In this document: piece after piece, positions 52,662-61,223 of the stretch | Layout: each line of letters begins with the position of its first letter | Position numbering within the stretch: the stretch's first letter is position 1 | Source: Cytophagaceae bacterium | GTDB lineage: Bacteria; Bacteroidota; Bacteroidia; Cytophagales; Cytophagaceae | Assembly (NCBI GenBank): GCA_021151805.1 | Contig: JAGKWN010000013.1 | Coordinates: 1-61,252, forward strand | Direction: 5' to 3' | DNA: 61,252 bases | Program-made: the position numbers and the translations under genes | Notes under the pieces: generated by a model | Seen by the model: the letters and a program-made list of their open reading frames with translations, nothing else | Database searches by the model: none | What the model was told of the DNA's origin: nothing

Positions 52662-53339
52662 ATGAAACTATTGCTAATAGAAGACGAGAAGGAACTCAGA
52701 CAATCAATTATTAGTTATTTGTCTCATGAAGGTTATGTTTGTGAAGTTGCCAGAAATTTTGCCGAAGGTGAAGAAAAAATAAATACGTATGAGTATGATT
52801 GTTTCATCATTGATCTGATGATGCCGGGTGGCAGCGGACTTGATCTGATTCAGCAGATCAAGACAAAAAACATCAAAGGTGGAATCATTATCATCTCAGC
52901 GAAGAATACCGTTGAAGATCGTATTAAAGGGCTGGATCTTGGTTCAGACGATTACTTAACTAAACCATTCCATTTGTCTGAATTGAATGCACGTTTAAAG
53001 TCGATCGTGCGCAGGAGACAATTTGATGGGAACAAGGATATTGTTTTTAACGAAATCCGTTTGATTCCTGAAAACCACGAAGTATTTGTAAACGATACCC
53101 GGGTGACATTGACAGGAAAAGAATTTGAACTGCTTTTATTTTTTATTTCCAACAAAGGGCGTGTATTGCCTAAAGACTCAATCGCCGAGCATATCTGGGG
53201 TGATCATATGGATCAAAGCAATTCGTTTGATTTTATCTATACGCATATTAAAAATATGCGGAGAAAATTGATGGATGCCGGCTGCAAGGATTATTTAAAT
53301 ACAGTATACGGAATTGGTTACAAATTTCAGGCTGAATGA
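52662..53339 (+). CDS. OmpR-family response regulator
   Basis: A 225-residue two-domain regulator. The receiver domain has acidic pocket E7/D8 (LLIEDE), phospho-acceptor D51 (DLMMPGGSGL) and K101 (DDYLTKPF). The C-terminal winged helix (about residues 127-225) has LTGKEFELLLFF and the recognition region FDFIYTHIKNMRRKL. Its stop overlaps the histidine-kinase start (ATGA), and it probably controls the porin gene that follows. Confidence 0.95.
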   Translation: MKLLLIEDEKELRQSIISYLSHEGYVCEVARNFAEGEEKINTYEYDCFIIDLMMPGGSGLDLIQQIKTKNIKGGIIIISAKNTVEDRIKGLDLGSDDYLTKPFHLSELNARLKSIVRRRQFDGNKDIVFNEIRLIPENHEVFVNDTRVTLTGKEFELLLFFISNKGRVLPKDSIAEHIWGDHMDQSNSFDFIYTHIKNMRRKLMDAGCKDYLNTVYGIGYKFQAE

Positions 53340-54592
53340 AATTAACGGCTAAGAGCTCGATCTATTATCTAATTTATACCTTATTCATTTTTACAGTAGG
53401 TACAATTCTTTTTTATTTTTTAATCCGTAATATCCTTTTCAATGCGATTGATGAAGCACTGCATCAGGAAAAAAATCAACTGGTAGAAAACTTAAAATAT
53501 GAAAAGGATTTTACAGAACTACAGAATAGCGAATTCATCGAGATTATAGAAGTAAGTGCCAATAGCAAGCCTTATGATAAATATTACAACCGTTCCATCT
53601 ATAATGCAGTTAAAAAAGAGCATGTAGATTATCGTGAATTGAAAAGTGTATATAAGCATGGCGATAACTTTTATGAAATCACCATCAGGCAATCACTAAA
53701 TGAAGCTGAAGCTCTTATAAACTCGATTCTTCCCATTGAGGTAACATTATTTTTAGGATTGATCATTGGAGTTCTTTTGATTAATAGATTTATATCAAAT
53801 AAAATCTGGCAACCATTTTACGATTTGGTTGACCGGTTGAAAAATTATGATCTCACCAATATCAAAATCATTCCCTATAAAAAATCCAATGTGGATGAAT
53901 TTGATGAACTGAGCGAAATCGTTGAGAAGATGACCACCCGTATTTACAAGGATTTTAACAGTCAAAAAGAATTTAACGAAAACTCATCACATGAACTGCA
54001 GACTCCTTTGGCGATCATCCGGAATAAGCTGGAGCTATTGATTCAATCCAAAAATTTAAAGGATGAAGAAATGGTTCTGATCGGATCTGTCTTTCATACA
54101 ATCAACCGCCTGACGCAGTTAAATAAGGGGCTTATACTTCTTTCTAAAATTGAAAATAATCAATACAGTGAATTGTCGCGCATTAATATTGGCCAATTAC
54201 TGGAAACCTTGTTGGTGAGTTTTGAAGAATTGATGAATGAAAAAAATATTGAGGTGTCACTGAATATTTTAAAAGTGATTATCATTCCTGCCAATCAGAT
54301 TCTGATCGAGACATTGCTTTTCAATTTAATTTCAAACGCCATCAAGCATAATATTGAAGATGGTGGTACCATTTCTATTACCGTATCCAAAAATACATTG
54401 GAGATTTCGAATACAGGACACGCCTTACCTGTAGAAGCAGAACGCATGTTTGACAGGTTTCTCAAAAGTTCCACATCAGAAATGTCTGTGGGATTGGGTT
54501 TGTCTATTGTCAAAAAAATATGTGATCTGTATAAGTTTAAAATCAGTTATACCTGTGTCAATAAAATTCATACAACCATTATTGAATTTTAA
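53336..54592 (+). CDS. Sensor histidine kinase
   Basis: A 418-residue membrane kinase: TM1 (about residues 9-31), an extracytoplasmic sensor region of about 100 residues, TM2 (about 130-152, TLFLGLIIGVLLINRF), a short linker, the dimerisation box NSSHELQTPLAI with phospho-histidine H219, and an ATP-binding domain with N box LISNAIKHN and G box VGLGLSIVKKI. The D/F boxes are somewhat degenerate, but the protein should be active. It pairs with the overlapping response regulator. The signal is unknown. Confidence 0.93.
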   Translation: MKLTAKSSIYYLIYTLFIFTVGTILFYFLIRNILFNAIDEALHQEKNQLVENLKYEKDFTELQNSEFIEIIEVSANSKPYDKYYNRSIYNAVKKEHVDYRELKSVYKHGDNFYEITIRQSLNEAEALINSILPIEVTLFLGLIIGVLLINRFISNKIWQPFYDLVDRLKNYDLTNIKIIPYKKSNVDEFDELSEIVEKMTTRIYKDFNSQKEFNENSSHELQTPLAIIRNKLELLIQSKNLKDEEMVLIGSVFHTINRLTQLNKGLILLSKIENNQYSELSRINIGQLLETLLVSFEELMNEKNIEVSLNILKVIIIPANQILIETLLFNLISNAIKHNIEDGGTISITVSKNTLEISNTGHALPVEAERMFDRFLKSSTSEMSVGLGLSIVKKICDLYKFKISYTCVNKIHTTIIEF

Positions 54593-54650
54593 AATATCAA
54601 ATGAACAGGCTGTATAATAAAGCACAGCACCGTTCAAGAATAAAATAAAT

Positions 54651-56081
54651 ATGAAAAAAATCAGTATCGTATTCCTTTCAGTTCTTTCGGCTGTTACAGC
54701 TTTTGCACAAACGGATACGTTGAATACAAAAACAAAAAAGGTTGTTAAGCCACAAGTGATTAAGCCATTAAAAATTTCTTTGAATGATGATGGCAGTCAT
54801 TACATACAATTCACAGGCTTGGTGCAGGCTTGGGTACGTTTTAATCAAAGCAATCCTAATTCCACGATTAATAAACAACCTATCGGTTCTGATAATACAT
54901 TTGATGTAGGCTTAAGACGTGTACGCTTTCAGACATTCGGCCAATTGACAGACCGCACATTTTTCTATACACAAATCGGAGAGAATAGTTATTCTTATTT
55001 ATCCGAGCGCAAATTTGGTTTGTTCCTGATGGATGCAACCGGCGATTATGAATTCATTAAAAAACATTTGTCTATCGGTGCCGGCCTTGGTTCATGGGTG
55101 GGGCCTTTACGTTTCTCTGCACCAAGTGTAGGTACACTTATGGGTATGGATGGGATGATCTATCAGCAGAATACAAATGATTTGAATGATCAGTTTGTAC
55201 GTCGCATGATGATTTATGCAAAAGGTAAAATTGGTAAACTGGATTATCGTGTGAGTGTTGCAAAACCATTCATTGTAAATTCTGCAGCAAATAAAAATGG
55301 TACAGGCCAGGCATCAATAGGAGAGTTGGGTAATATGCAAAATGACTTTGCCACTTTCTCGACACGTAATCCAAATGCACAGTTCAATACGTATCTGTCG
55401 TATCAGTTCTTAGATCAGGAAGCCAATAAAAACCCGTACATGCCTGGTACATATCATGGTACTAAAAAAGTATTCAATATTGGCGGAGGTTTACAATATC
55501 AGAAAGATGCTATGTGGTATAAAGAAGCGAATGCTTTAAAGCCCGGCGGAATTGATACTATCAGCCATCAGTACTTTACTGCAGGTGTTGATGTATTTTA
55601 TGATGCTCCTCTGAATAAAGGTGATGGTAGCGCCATTAGTTTCTATGCAGCCTATCTGTACAGTGATTATGGCCGCAATTATATCCGTAATCTGGGTGTA
55701 ATGAATGCTGCAGACGGAGGAACTGCATACAGTGGTGGCGCAGGTCTGTATAATAGCGGCGGTGGCAGTGCGTTCGCTATGAACGGCACAGGAAGTACTT
55801 TGGCTGCTCAATTAGGTTATAAGATGAAAGATGATCTGTTAGACGAACATGGTACATTGATGCCGTATGTTATGACACAGCTTTCAGGCTACCAGTATTT
55901 TGAATACAAACTGATGGCAACATTCAACGTAGGATTGAACTGGCTGATCAAAGGTCATAATTCTAAGTTCTCGTTAGATTACCAAAACAGACCTTATTTT
56001 CAGCAGGCAACAGCAACAGAAGCGCCTAGAGAAACAGTAAGAAGAGGGATGGTTGTATTGCAATACCAGGTATCGTTTTAA
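54651..56081 (+). CDS. Outer-membrane porin-like protein
   Basis: A 476-residue protein with a signal peptide (KKISIVFLSVLSAVTAFAQ, cut after AFAQ) and a beta-strand-rich body; YIQFTGLVQAWVRF at the start and GMVVLQYQVSF at the end (terminal aromatic F) fit an outer-membrane barrel of the phosphate-selective porin O/P-like type. A glycine-rich loop lies at about residues 355-385. The substrate is unknown. Its place 58 bases after the sensor kinase suggests control by that system. Confidence 0.82.
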   Translation: MKKISIVFLSVLSAVTAFAQTDTLNTKTKKVVKPQVIKPLKISLNDDGSHYIQFTGLVQAWVRFNQSNPNSTINKQPIGSDNTFDVGLRRVRFQTFGQLTDRTFFYTQIGENSYSYLSERKFGLFLMDATGDYEFIKKHLSIGAGLGSWVGPLRFSAPSVGTLMGMDGMIYQQNTNDLNDQFVRRMMIYAKGKIGKLDYRVSVAKPFIVNSAANKNGTGQASIGELGNMQNDFATFSTRNPNAQFNTYLSYQFLDQEANKNPYMPGTYHGTKKVFNIGGGLQYQKDAMWYKEANALKPGGIDTISHQYFTAGVDVFYDAPLNKGDGSAISFYAAYLYSDYGRNYIRNLGVMNAADGGTAYSGGAGLYNSGGGSAFAMNGTGSTLAAQLGYKMKDDLLDEHGTLMPYVMTQLSGYQYFEYKLMATFNVGLNWLIKGHNSKFSLDYQNRPYFQQATATEAPRETVRRGMVVLQYQVSF

Positions 56082-56125
56082 AGAACGGTATACATTCAGG
56101 AAAATATTTTTGTTAATAATTTGTA

Positions 56126-56150
56126 TACCCACTGCTTTTAGCGGTGGGTA
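56126..56150 (+). terminator. Terminator of the porin gene, inside the end of rsgA
   Basis: A 10-bp stem with one G-T pair (56126-56135 with 56141-56150), five-base loop, and a T-rich run afterwards. It overlaps the last codons and stop of the convergent rsgA gene. Confidence 0.8.
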
Positions 56151-57061
56151 TCTTTTTCAAATAAGATGCTGCAATAGCTTTCATAGCGTGTCGGTGCAAT
56201 CTTAAAAGCCTCCACATATTCTTTTACTTTACAGCCGGGCTCGTTGGTGTGTCTGCAATTATGAAATCGGCATTGACCCATCAAATCACGCATTTCAGGG
56301 AAATAATGTGATAATACTTCATCTTCTATTTCAAACAAACCAAGTTCTTTAATGCCTGGCGTATCAATAATTTTTGATGTTGCATCAAGATCATACATCT
56401 CAGCAAAGGTTGTTGTGTGCTTACCTTTTTGAGAATGGTCGGAAATAATGTCTGTCTTAATTTCTAGCTGCGGAAATATTTTATTGACCAGTGTTGATTT
56501 GCCAACCCCTGAATGACCGGAGAATACAGATACTTTGCCTTTGAGTAATGGTAATAATTCATTCAGTCCGTCTTTTTTTTCCATAGATGTTAAGATGCAT
56601 GTATAACCAAGAGGCGTATATACATCTTTTAAATAAAGATATTCTTCCATCAAAGCTTCATCGTACAGATCTGATTTGTTGAATACAATAATTGCAGGAA
56701 TGCGGAAGGCTTCACAGGAAATTAAAAAACGATCGATAAAGCCAATAGATGTTTTCGGTTGTTTTAGTGTTACCAGCAAAATGCTTTGATCGATATTGCA
56801 GGCAATTAAATGTCCGTAAGCAGTTTTGTGCGCTGCTCGACGAATGATGTAGTTTGTACGCGGTGCGATGGTATGAATGATTGCCTCGCCCGGTGTTAGA
56901 GGGTCGAGATCCATTTCTATAAAATCGCCCACCGACAACGGGTTGGTTACCTTCAGATCCAGGTGCTTGAATTTTCCTCTGAGTCTGGCCTGATAGAATT
57001 TTCCATCTTCACCTTTTACTGAATACCAGGAACCGGTTGATTTATATATGATGCCGTTCAT
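56138..57061 (-). CDS. rsgA: Ribosome-assembly GTPase RsgA
   Basis: RsgA is a circularly permuted GTPase that checks 30S subunit maturation. The order G4 (VFNKSD), G1 (FSGHSGVGKSTLVN), G3 (DTPG in IIDTPGIKELGLF) is the permuted pattern. An N-terminal OB fold precedes it and a C-terminal zinc motif (CRFHNCRHTNEPGC) follows. At 307 residues it is full length. Its start overlaps the kdtA stop (ATGA). Confidence 0.97.
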   Translation of the reverse strand: MNGIIYKSTGSWYSVKGEDGKFYQARLRGKFKHLDLKVTNPLSVGDFIEMDLDPLTPGEAIIHTIAPRTNYIIRRAAHKTAYGHLIACNIDQSILLVTLKQPKTSIGFIDRFLISCEAFRIPAIIVFNKSDLYDEALMEEYLYLKDVYTPLGYTCILTSMEKKDGLNELLPLLKGKVSVFSGHSGVGKSTLVNKIFPQLEIKTDIISDHSQKGKHTTTFAEMYDLDATSKIIDTPGIKELGLFEIEDEVLSHYFPEMRDLMGQCRFHNCRHTNEPGCKVKEYVEAFKIAPTRYESYCSILFEKDTHR

Positions 57062-58335
57062 TGTTTGTCAGTAGTTGAAGTTGAGTTTGTGACAGGAAAT
57101 TTTTCAGATAAGGTTGTCATGATGTGATTGGTTGCACCGCAAGCCTGCAGCATGGTGCTTTGTAAACCTGTACGTATTGAACTTCTGTATTCTGCTGAAT
57201 CATATACGGCAGTGAATTTATTGGTAAAGTCTTCAAGCGTTGAAATGCTGAATCCATAACCCAATGAAATAAGCCATGCAGCTTCAGGAAACTTCTTGTG
57301 ATCCGGCCCAAAGAATATTGGGGCACCAAATACAGCAGGCTCTAAGATATTATGCAAACCGCTTCCGAAGGCACCGCCAACATAGGCATAGTCAGCATAG
57401 GAATATATAGACGAAAGCATACCGATGTTATCAATGATCAATACATTGGCAGGTTGATTGCTATTTTCTTTATAGCTTGAGTAACGTACGGATTTTTTGT
57501 GCAGCAGTTTTTCAATTTCTTTTATTTCAGAATCGTGAATTTCATGCGGCGCATAAATGATTTTTAATTCCTTTGTAAATGAATTTATAAAAGGAATTAA
57601 TACAGCCATATCTTTATCCCAGCCACTGCCAATCACTAATAGTGGGGAATTATTTTTGAATGTTGCTATTGCGGGAATCTCTATGGCTTTGCTTGCTGTC
57701 TGCTGTACCCGGTCAAAGCGCGTATCTCCAGATACACTCCAGTTTGAAAGACCAATCGATGATAATAAGTTTCCTGATGGCTGGTCCTGTAAGAAGAAAT
57801 GTGTGAATGCTTGCAGACGTTTGCGCATAAAGCCGCCACCTTTTTTGAAGAACAAAAGATTAGATCTGAATCTTCCGGATATTAAAAACAATGGAATGGA
57901 TTTTAACTGAATGGCATCAAGCAGGTTTAACCAGAATTCATATTTTACAATGAATACAATTGAAGGAGCAAGCTGTTCGATAAATGCGTGCGCATCTGTT
58001 TTAGTATCTGCAGGTAGGTATATAATGAGATCTGCTTCGGAATAATTTTTTCGGATTTCATATCCCGATGGGGAGAAGAAGCTGACAACAATTCCATATT
58101 GTGGGTATTGCTTTTTAAATGTTTCAATTACCGGACGCGCCTGTTCAAACTCACCTAAAGAGGCACAGTGAAAAAGTGCGCAGGGTGCAGCAGCAGTTTT
58201 TCTAAAAGCTGCGATTTTAGAAAAAGTTTCTTTTCTGCCTTTTTGGAGCAGCTGAGCCTTTTTATTCCCGAACAGGTTTGCAGCCCCGATCAGCCAATTG
58301 TATGCATGAATGGATATGTCGTAAACAAATTTCAT
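57058..58335 (-). CDS. kdtA: 3-deoxy-D-manno-octulosonic acid (Kdo) transferase
   Basis: KdtA (WaaA) attaches Kdo to the lipid A precursor on the inner membrane. Recognisable segments are FHCASLGEFEQARPVIE with FSPSGYE near the N-terminus, and, in the C-terminal GT-B domain, VIGSGWDKDM, IYAPHEIHDSEI, YVGGAFGSGLHNILEPAVFGAPIFFGP, all close to WaaA. I place the start at the ATG 58333-58335 (MKFVYDIS); the TTG 18 bases upstream is less likely. It shows that the organism makes lipid A-type LPS. Confidence 0.95.
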   Translation of the reverse strand: MKFVYDISIHAYNWLIGAANLFGNKKAQLLQKGRKETFSKIAAFRKTAAAPCALFHCASLGEFEQARPVIETFKKQYPQYGIVVSFFSPSGYEIRKNYSEADLIIYLPADTKTDAHAFIEQLAPSIVFIVKYEFWLNLLDAIQLKSIPLFLISGRFRSNLLFFKKGGGFMRKRLQAFTHFFLQDQPSGNLLSSIGLSNWSVSGDTRFDRVQQTASKAIEIPAIATFKNNSPLLVIGSGWDKDMAVLIPFINSFTKELKIIYAPHEIHDSEIKEIEKLLHKKSVRYSSYKENSNQPANVLIIDNIGMLSSIYSYADYAYVGGAFGSGLHNILEPAVFGAPIFFGPDHKKFPEAAWLISLGYGFSISTLEDFTNKFTAVYDSAEYRSSIRTGLQSTMLQACGATNHIMTTLSEKFPVTNSTSTTDKQ

Positions 58336-58427
58336 AAGTAGTGCAAGGTACAAAATTGTAGATGTTTGATAAGCATCTAAGTCTTTTGTATTTTGCGGGG
58401 ATTTTTAAAGAAATATTATAATTAGAT

Positions 58428-59696
58428 ATGATTCAATCTTCTATTAATTCTAACGCGAACAAAGCCATTACAACCACCGTACTGGTCGCTGCATTGGGCT
58501 ATTTTGTTGATGTATATGATTTAGTACTGTTTTTAATCATAGGTGTTAAAAGTATAAAAGGTATTGGTTTTCAGGAAAATATCATAGGGGAATTCCAGTC
58601 GCTGCTAGACATACAAATGATTGGTATGTTGGTTGGTGGCGTATTTTGGGGAATTCTTGGAGATAAAAAAGGCCGTTTGTCGGTACTATTTGGTTCCATT
58701 ATTATGTATTCGCTGGCCAATATTGCCAATGGTTTTGTGGATGTGTTCCATGATAAAGACCAGGCATTTCTGGCATATGGTGTACTGCGGTTTATAGCAG
58801 GCTTTGGCCTGGCGGGAGAGTTGGGTGCTGGTATTACGTTGGTAAGTGAAGTAATGACTAAGGAGAAACGTGGCTATGGTACCATGATTGTGGCGTCAGT
58901 TGGAGTTACCGGTGCAATTGTAGCAGCACTTGTAGGAAAGTTCTTAAGCTGGCAGCTGGCATATTTCATTGGCGGCGGACTAGGCCTTTCTTTATTGATG
59001 CTTCGGATTGGTGTTTTTGAATCCGGTATGTTTGAAAATTCAAAAAAGGAAAATGTACAGCATGGTAATTTTTTCGATCTGTTCAAGAATAAAAAGATTG
59101 CTCTGAAATATCTGTACTGTATTTTGATCGGTTCTCCGATCTGGTTTGTGATTGGTATTCTGATTGGTCGTGCGCCGGAGTTTGCTGCAGAGATGGGGAT
59201 CAGCGGTTCTGCATTACTTGAAAGAGAGTACAGTATTATGTTCTGTTATACCGGGCTGGTCTTTGGTGATATTGCCAGCGGCGCATTGTCGCAATTATTG
59301 CAAAGCCGGAAAAAAGCATTTTATATATTTTATGTATTCTGCGCAGGTGTTGTATTGGTATACCTGAATCTTTCTGATGTAACAGCCTTTGTGTATTATG
59401 TCATGATTACGCTGTTGGGCTTCTCGGTAGGTTTTTGGGCAATGTTTGTTACTGTTGCTTCTGAGCAGTTTGGTACGAACCTGCGTTCTACTACTGCTAC
59501 TACAGTGCCTAATTTTGTGCGCGGTTCGTTGGTGCTTATTGCGATGTTGTTCGATTATCTGCGAGGCCCTGAAAAATTGAACAGCTTAACATCAGCAGCA
59601 TTAGCGGTAACAGTATTCCTGTTTGTTATTTCTTTCTGGGCAATCTCCCAATTACCGGAGACATTTGGTAAGGATCTGGATTATGTGGAAGAATAG
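58428..59696 (+). CDS. MFS transporter, metabolite/H+ symporter-like
   Basis: A 422-residue polytopic transporter with about twelve transmembrane helices. The loop 2-3 motif is present as GILGDKKGRLSVLFGS, the TM4 region has GVLRFIAGFGLAGELGAG with the GxxxE pattern of the sugar-porter and MHS (metabolite:H+ symporter) groups, and TM11 shows AVTVFLFVISFWAIS. Substrate is unknown. Its TAG stop is the first base-triplet before the third CTAG repeat element. Confidence 0.9.
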   Translation: MIQSSINSNANKAITTTVLVAALGYFVDVYDLVLFLIIGVKSIKGIGFQENIIGEFQSLLDIQMIGMLVGGVFWGILGDKKGRLSVLFGSIIMYSLANIANGFVDVFHDKDQAFLAYGVLRFIAGFGLAGELGAGITLVSEVMTKEKRGYGTMIVASVGVTGAIVAALVGKFLSWQLAYFIGGGLGLSLLMLRIGVFESGMFENSKKENVQHGNFFDLFKNKKIALKYLYCILIGSPIWFVIGILIGRAPEFAAEMGISGSALLEREYSIMFCYTGLVFGDIASGALSQLLQSRKKAFYIFYVFCAGVVLVYLNLSDVTAFVYYVMITLLGFSVGFWAMFVTVASEQFGTNLRSTTATTVPNFVRGSLVLIAMLFDYLRGPEKLNSLTSAALAVTVFLFVISFWAISQLPETFGKDLDYVEE

Positions 59697-59828
59697 TTTC
59701 TAGTTTCTAGTTTATAGGTACTAGTTGCTAGAAAAAATTATTCTGACAAAATAACAAAGGGTAGGCAAATATGCCTACCCTTTGTTATTTTGTCTGGTAA
59801 CTAGAACCTAGTATCTGATAACTAGTTT
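59697..59828. repeat. CTAG-rich inverted-repeat element, copy 3, with nested terminator
   Basis: Left part TTTCTAG/TTTCTAG/TTGCTAG (59697-59731) and right part with ACTAG and CCTAG units (59795-59828) are roughly reverse complements and flank a strong terminator hairpin. The right part supplies the TAG stop of the peroxiredoxin gene. It is related to copies at 14034-14128 and 16588-16683. Confidence 0.8.
59745..59794. terminator. 23-bp perfect hairpin between MFS and peroxiredoxin genes
   Basis: Arms 59745-59767 and 59772-59794 are exact reverse complements over 23 bp with a four-base loop AATA. It is positioned to end both convergent transcripts. Confidence 0.92.
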
Positions 59829-60451
59829 TTAGCTAAATACTCAGAAACGCCTTCAACCGTAGCTTTCATTGCTTCTTTACCTTCACCCCAGTTTGCAGGA
59901 CATACTTCACCGAAATTTTCAACGTGCTGTAATGCTTCAACCATACGTAGAGTTTCGTCAATGTTACGGCCTAACGGGAAGTCGTTGATTGTTTCATGAC
60001 GTACGATGCCTTCTTTATCAATTAAGAATGTACCTCTGTAAGCGATTGGTGCACCAACAAAGATCATTTGGCCGTTATCGTCAACATCAAAGTTTCCGCC
60101 CAATACACCGTAGTTTGTAGCAATTGTTTTTGCTGTATCAGCAACCAATGGGTATTTTACACCCTGGATACCGCCTTTGTTCTTTGGCATAGATAACCAC
60201 GCAAAGTGAGAGTTTTCAGTATCTGTAGAGCAGCCAACAACAACAGTATTTTTTGCTTCAAACGCCGCTAATTTTTCCTGGAATGCTAAGATCTCAGTCG
60301 GGCAAACAAACGTGAAATCTTTTGGATAAAAATAGAACACAACATATTTTTTACCTAAATACTGGTCCAACGAAAATTCTTCAACAACTTCGTAACCATT
60401 TAAAACAGCCGGAGCTACAAATGACGGAGCTTTTTTTCCTACTAATGACAT
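59822..60451 (-). CDS. 2-Cys peroxiredoxin (AhpC/Prx1 type)
   Basis: This enzyme reduces hydrogen peroxide and organic peroxides. The 209-residue protein has the peroxidatic cysteine C50 in FTFVCPTE and the resolving cysteine C184 in GEVCPANW. GGLG- and YF-type flap motifs of sensitive eukaryotic-style Prx are partly present (GVLGGNF at about 116). It lies 32 bases after the PerR-like gene on the same strand, with no terminator between, so they are likely one transcript. Its TAG stop lies inside the CTAG element. Confidence 0.96.
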   Translation of the reverse strand: MSLVGKKAPSFVAPAVLNGYEVVEEFSLDQYLGKKYVVFYFYPKDFTFVCPTEILAFQEKLAAFEAKNTVVVGCSTDTENSHFAWLSMPKNKGGIQGVKYPLVADTAKTIATNYGVLGGNFDVDDNGQMIFVGAPIAYRGTFLIDKEGIVRHETINDFPLGRNIDETLRMVEALQHVENFGEVCPANWGEGKEAMKATVEGVSEYLAKN

Positions 60452-60483
60452 ATTGATTTATTTGATTTATGGTGAAAACGTTT

Positions 60484-60936
60484 TTAATGGATACCTACTT
60501 CTTGTTCAGGATTGATTTTTTTTGCTTTTATATGCAGCTGCAATTCTTCGATAGAGAGGTTGGTAATATTTTTATTTTTTAGATATTCTTCAATCATTGC
60601 CAACAGTGCCGGATCATGGTAATCAATGATTTCATCGGTATTGGTAACATAAATATGGTGATGATTATTGGTATTGAAATCATAGCGCCCCTTGCCTTCC
60701 TGCGAAGATACTTTTGTAATTAATTTCGCATCTACAAAACTATCAAGTGTATTATAAACAGTTGCCAGGGAAATAGAAGGATTGGCTGTATGAATAAGGG
60801 TATAAACTTCTTCTGCTGAAGGGTGAATAGGCATCTGCTGTAATGCATTGTATACAACAATACGCTGGTGCGTGGCTTTCATTCCAAACTGAGATAGCTT
60901 GTTTCGGATTTCCTCTAATGAAAGTGTCGTATGCAA
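60484..60936 (-). CDS. Fur-superfamily regulator, PerR-like, cysteine-free
   Basis: A 150-residue Fur-family winged-helix protein with an N-terminal DNA-binding half (KATHQRIVVYNAL, SLATVYNTLDSF) and a histidine-rich regulatory segment YDFNTNNHHHIYV. The position, upstream of a peroxiredoxin and behind a 7-1-7 palindrome, argues for PerR (peroxide sensing) over Fur or Zur. The TTG start at 60936 gives the usual length; no ATG lies upstream in frame. It has no cysteine, so the structural zinc CxxC motifs of most family members are missing. It probably represses itself and the peroxiredoxin. Confidence 0.88.
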   Translation of the reverse strand: MHTTLSLEEIRNKLSQFGMKATHQRIVVYNALQQMPIHPSAEEVYTLIHTANPSISLATVYNTLDSFVDAKLITKVSSQEGKGRYDFNTNNHHHIYVTNTDEIIDYHDPALLAMIEEYLKNKNITNLSIEELQLHIKAKKINPEQEVGIH

Positions 60937-60958
60937 TGGATGAATATTCTGTATTTGT

Positions 60959-60973
60959 TGATAATTATTATCA
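60959..60973 (-). promoter_or_regulatory. Fur/PerR-type 7-1-7 operator
   Basis: TGATAAT-T-ATTATCA is a perfect seven-one-seven palindrome in the leader of the PerR-like gene, 23 bases before its start codon. A second ten-base palindrome AATAATTATT lies at 60977-60986 beside the predicted transcription start, so two regulator dimers could bind. Confidence 0.8.
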
Positions 60974-60988
60974 TCTAATAATTATTCA

Positions 60989-61019
60989 CAAGTATAGAAA
61001 AAAACTTGTTGCAATCAAA
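60989..61019 (-). promoter_or_regulatory. Promoter of the PerR-like/peroxiredoxin unit
   Basis: On the minus strand TTTG (61016-61019), a 19-base spacer and TATACTTG (60989-60996) match TTTG-N19-TAnnTTTG with one mismatch. The predicted start lies close to 60983, inside the operator region. Confidence 0.65.
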
Positions 61020-61037
61020 GCCGGAGAACGGTGAATG

Positions 61038-61223
61038 CTATTTAGCCTGATGTGGTGTAGTCCTGTCTATGATCTCAGGAATCATATTTAAAATAGAAGA
61101 TTGTTTTACCGCAGCAACCAAAAGAGAAACGTTGGGCTTTGTGTATGATTTCACCAAAAAACTTATAAAAATAAGTAAATAGAGGGTGAGAACTTTCACG
61201 TAAAAATTTCTGTCGTTTTTCAT
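61038..61223 (-). CDS. Small hypothetical membrane protein
   Basis: A 61-residue protein with a basic N-terminus (MKNDRNFYVK), one hydrophobic segment (about residues 9-25, VLTLYLLIFISFLVKSY) and a hydrophilic rest ending TTPHQAK. The N-terminal segment could be a signal anchor. The ATG start is good, but the gene is short and unidentified, and it lies upstream of the PerR-like gene's promoter. It could be a non-coding open frame. Confidence 0.45.
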   Translation of the reverse strand: MKNDRNFYVKVLTLYLLIFISFLVKSYTKPNVSLLVAAVKQSSILNMIPEIIDRTTPHQAK

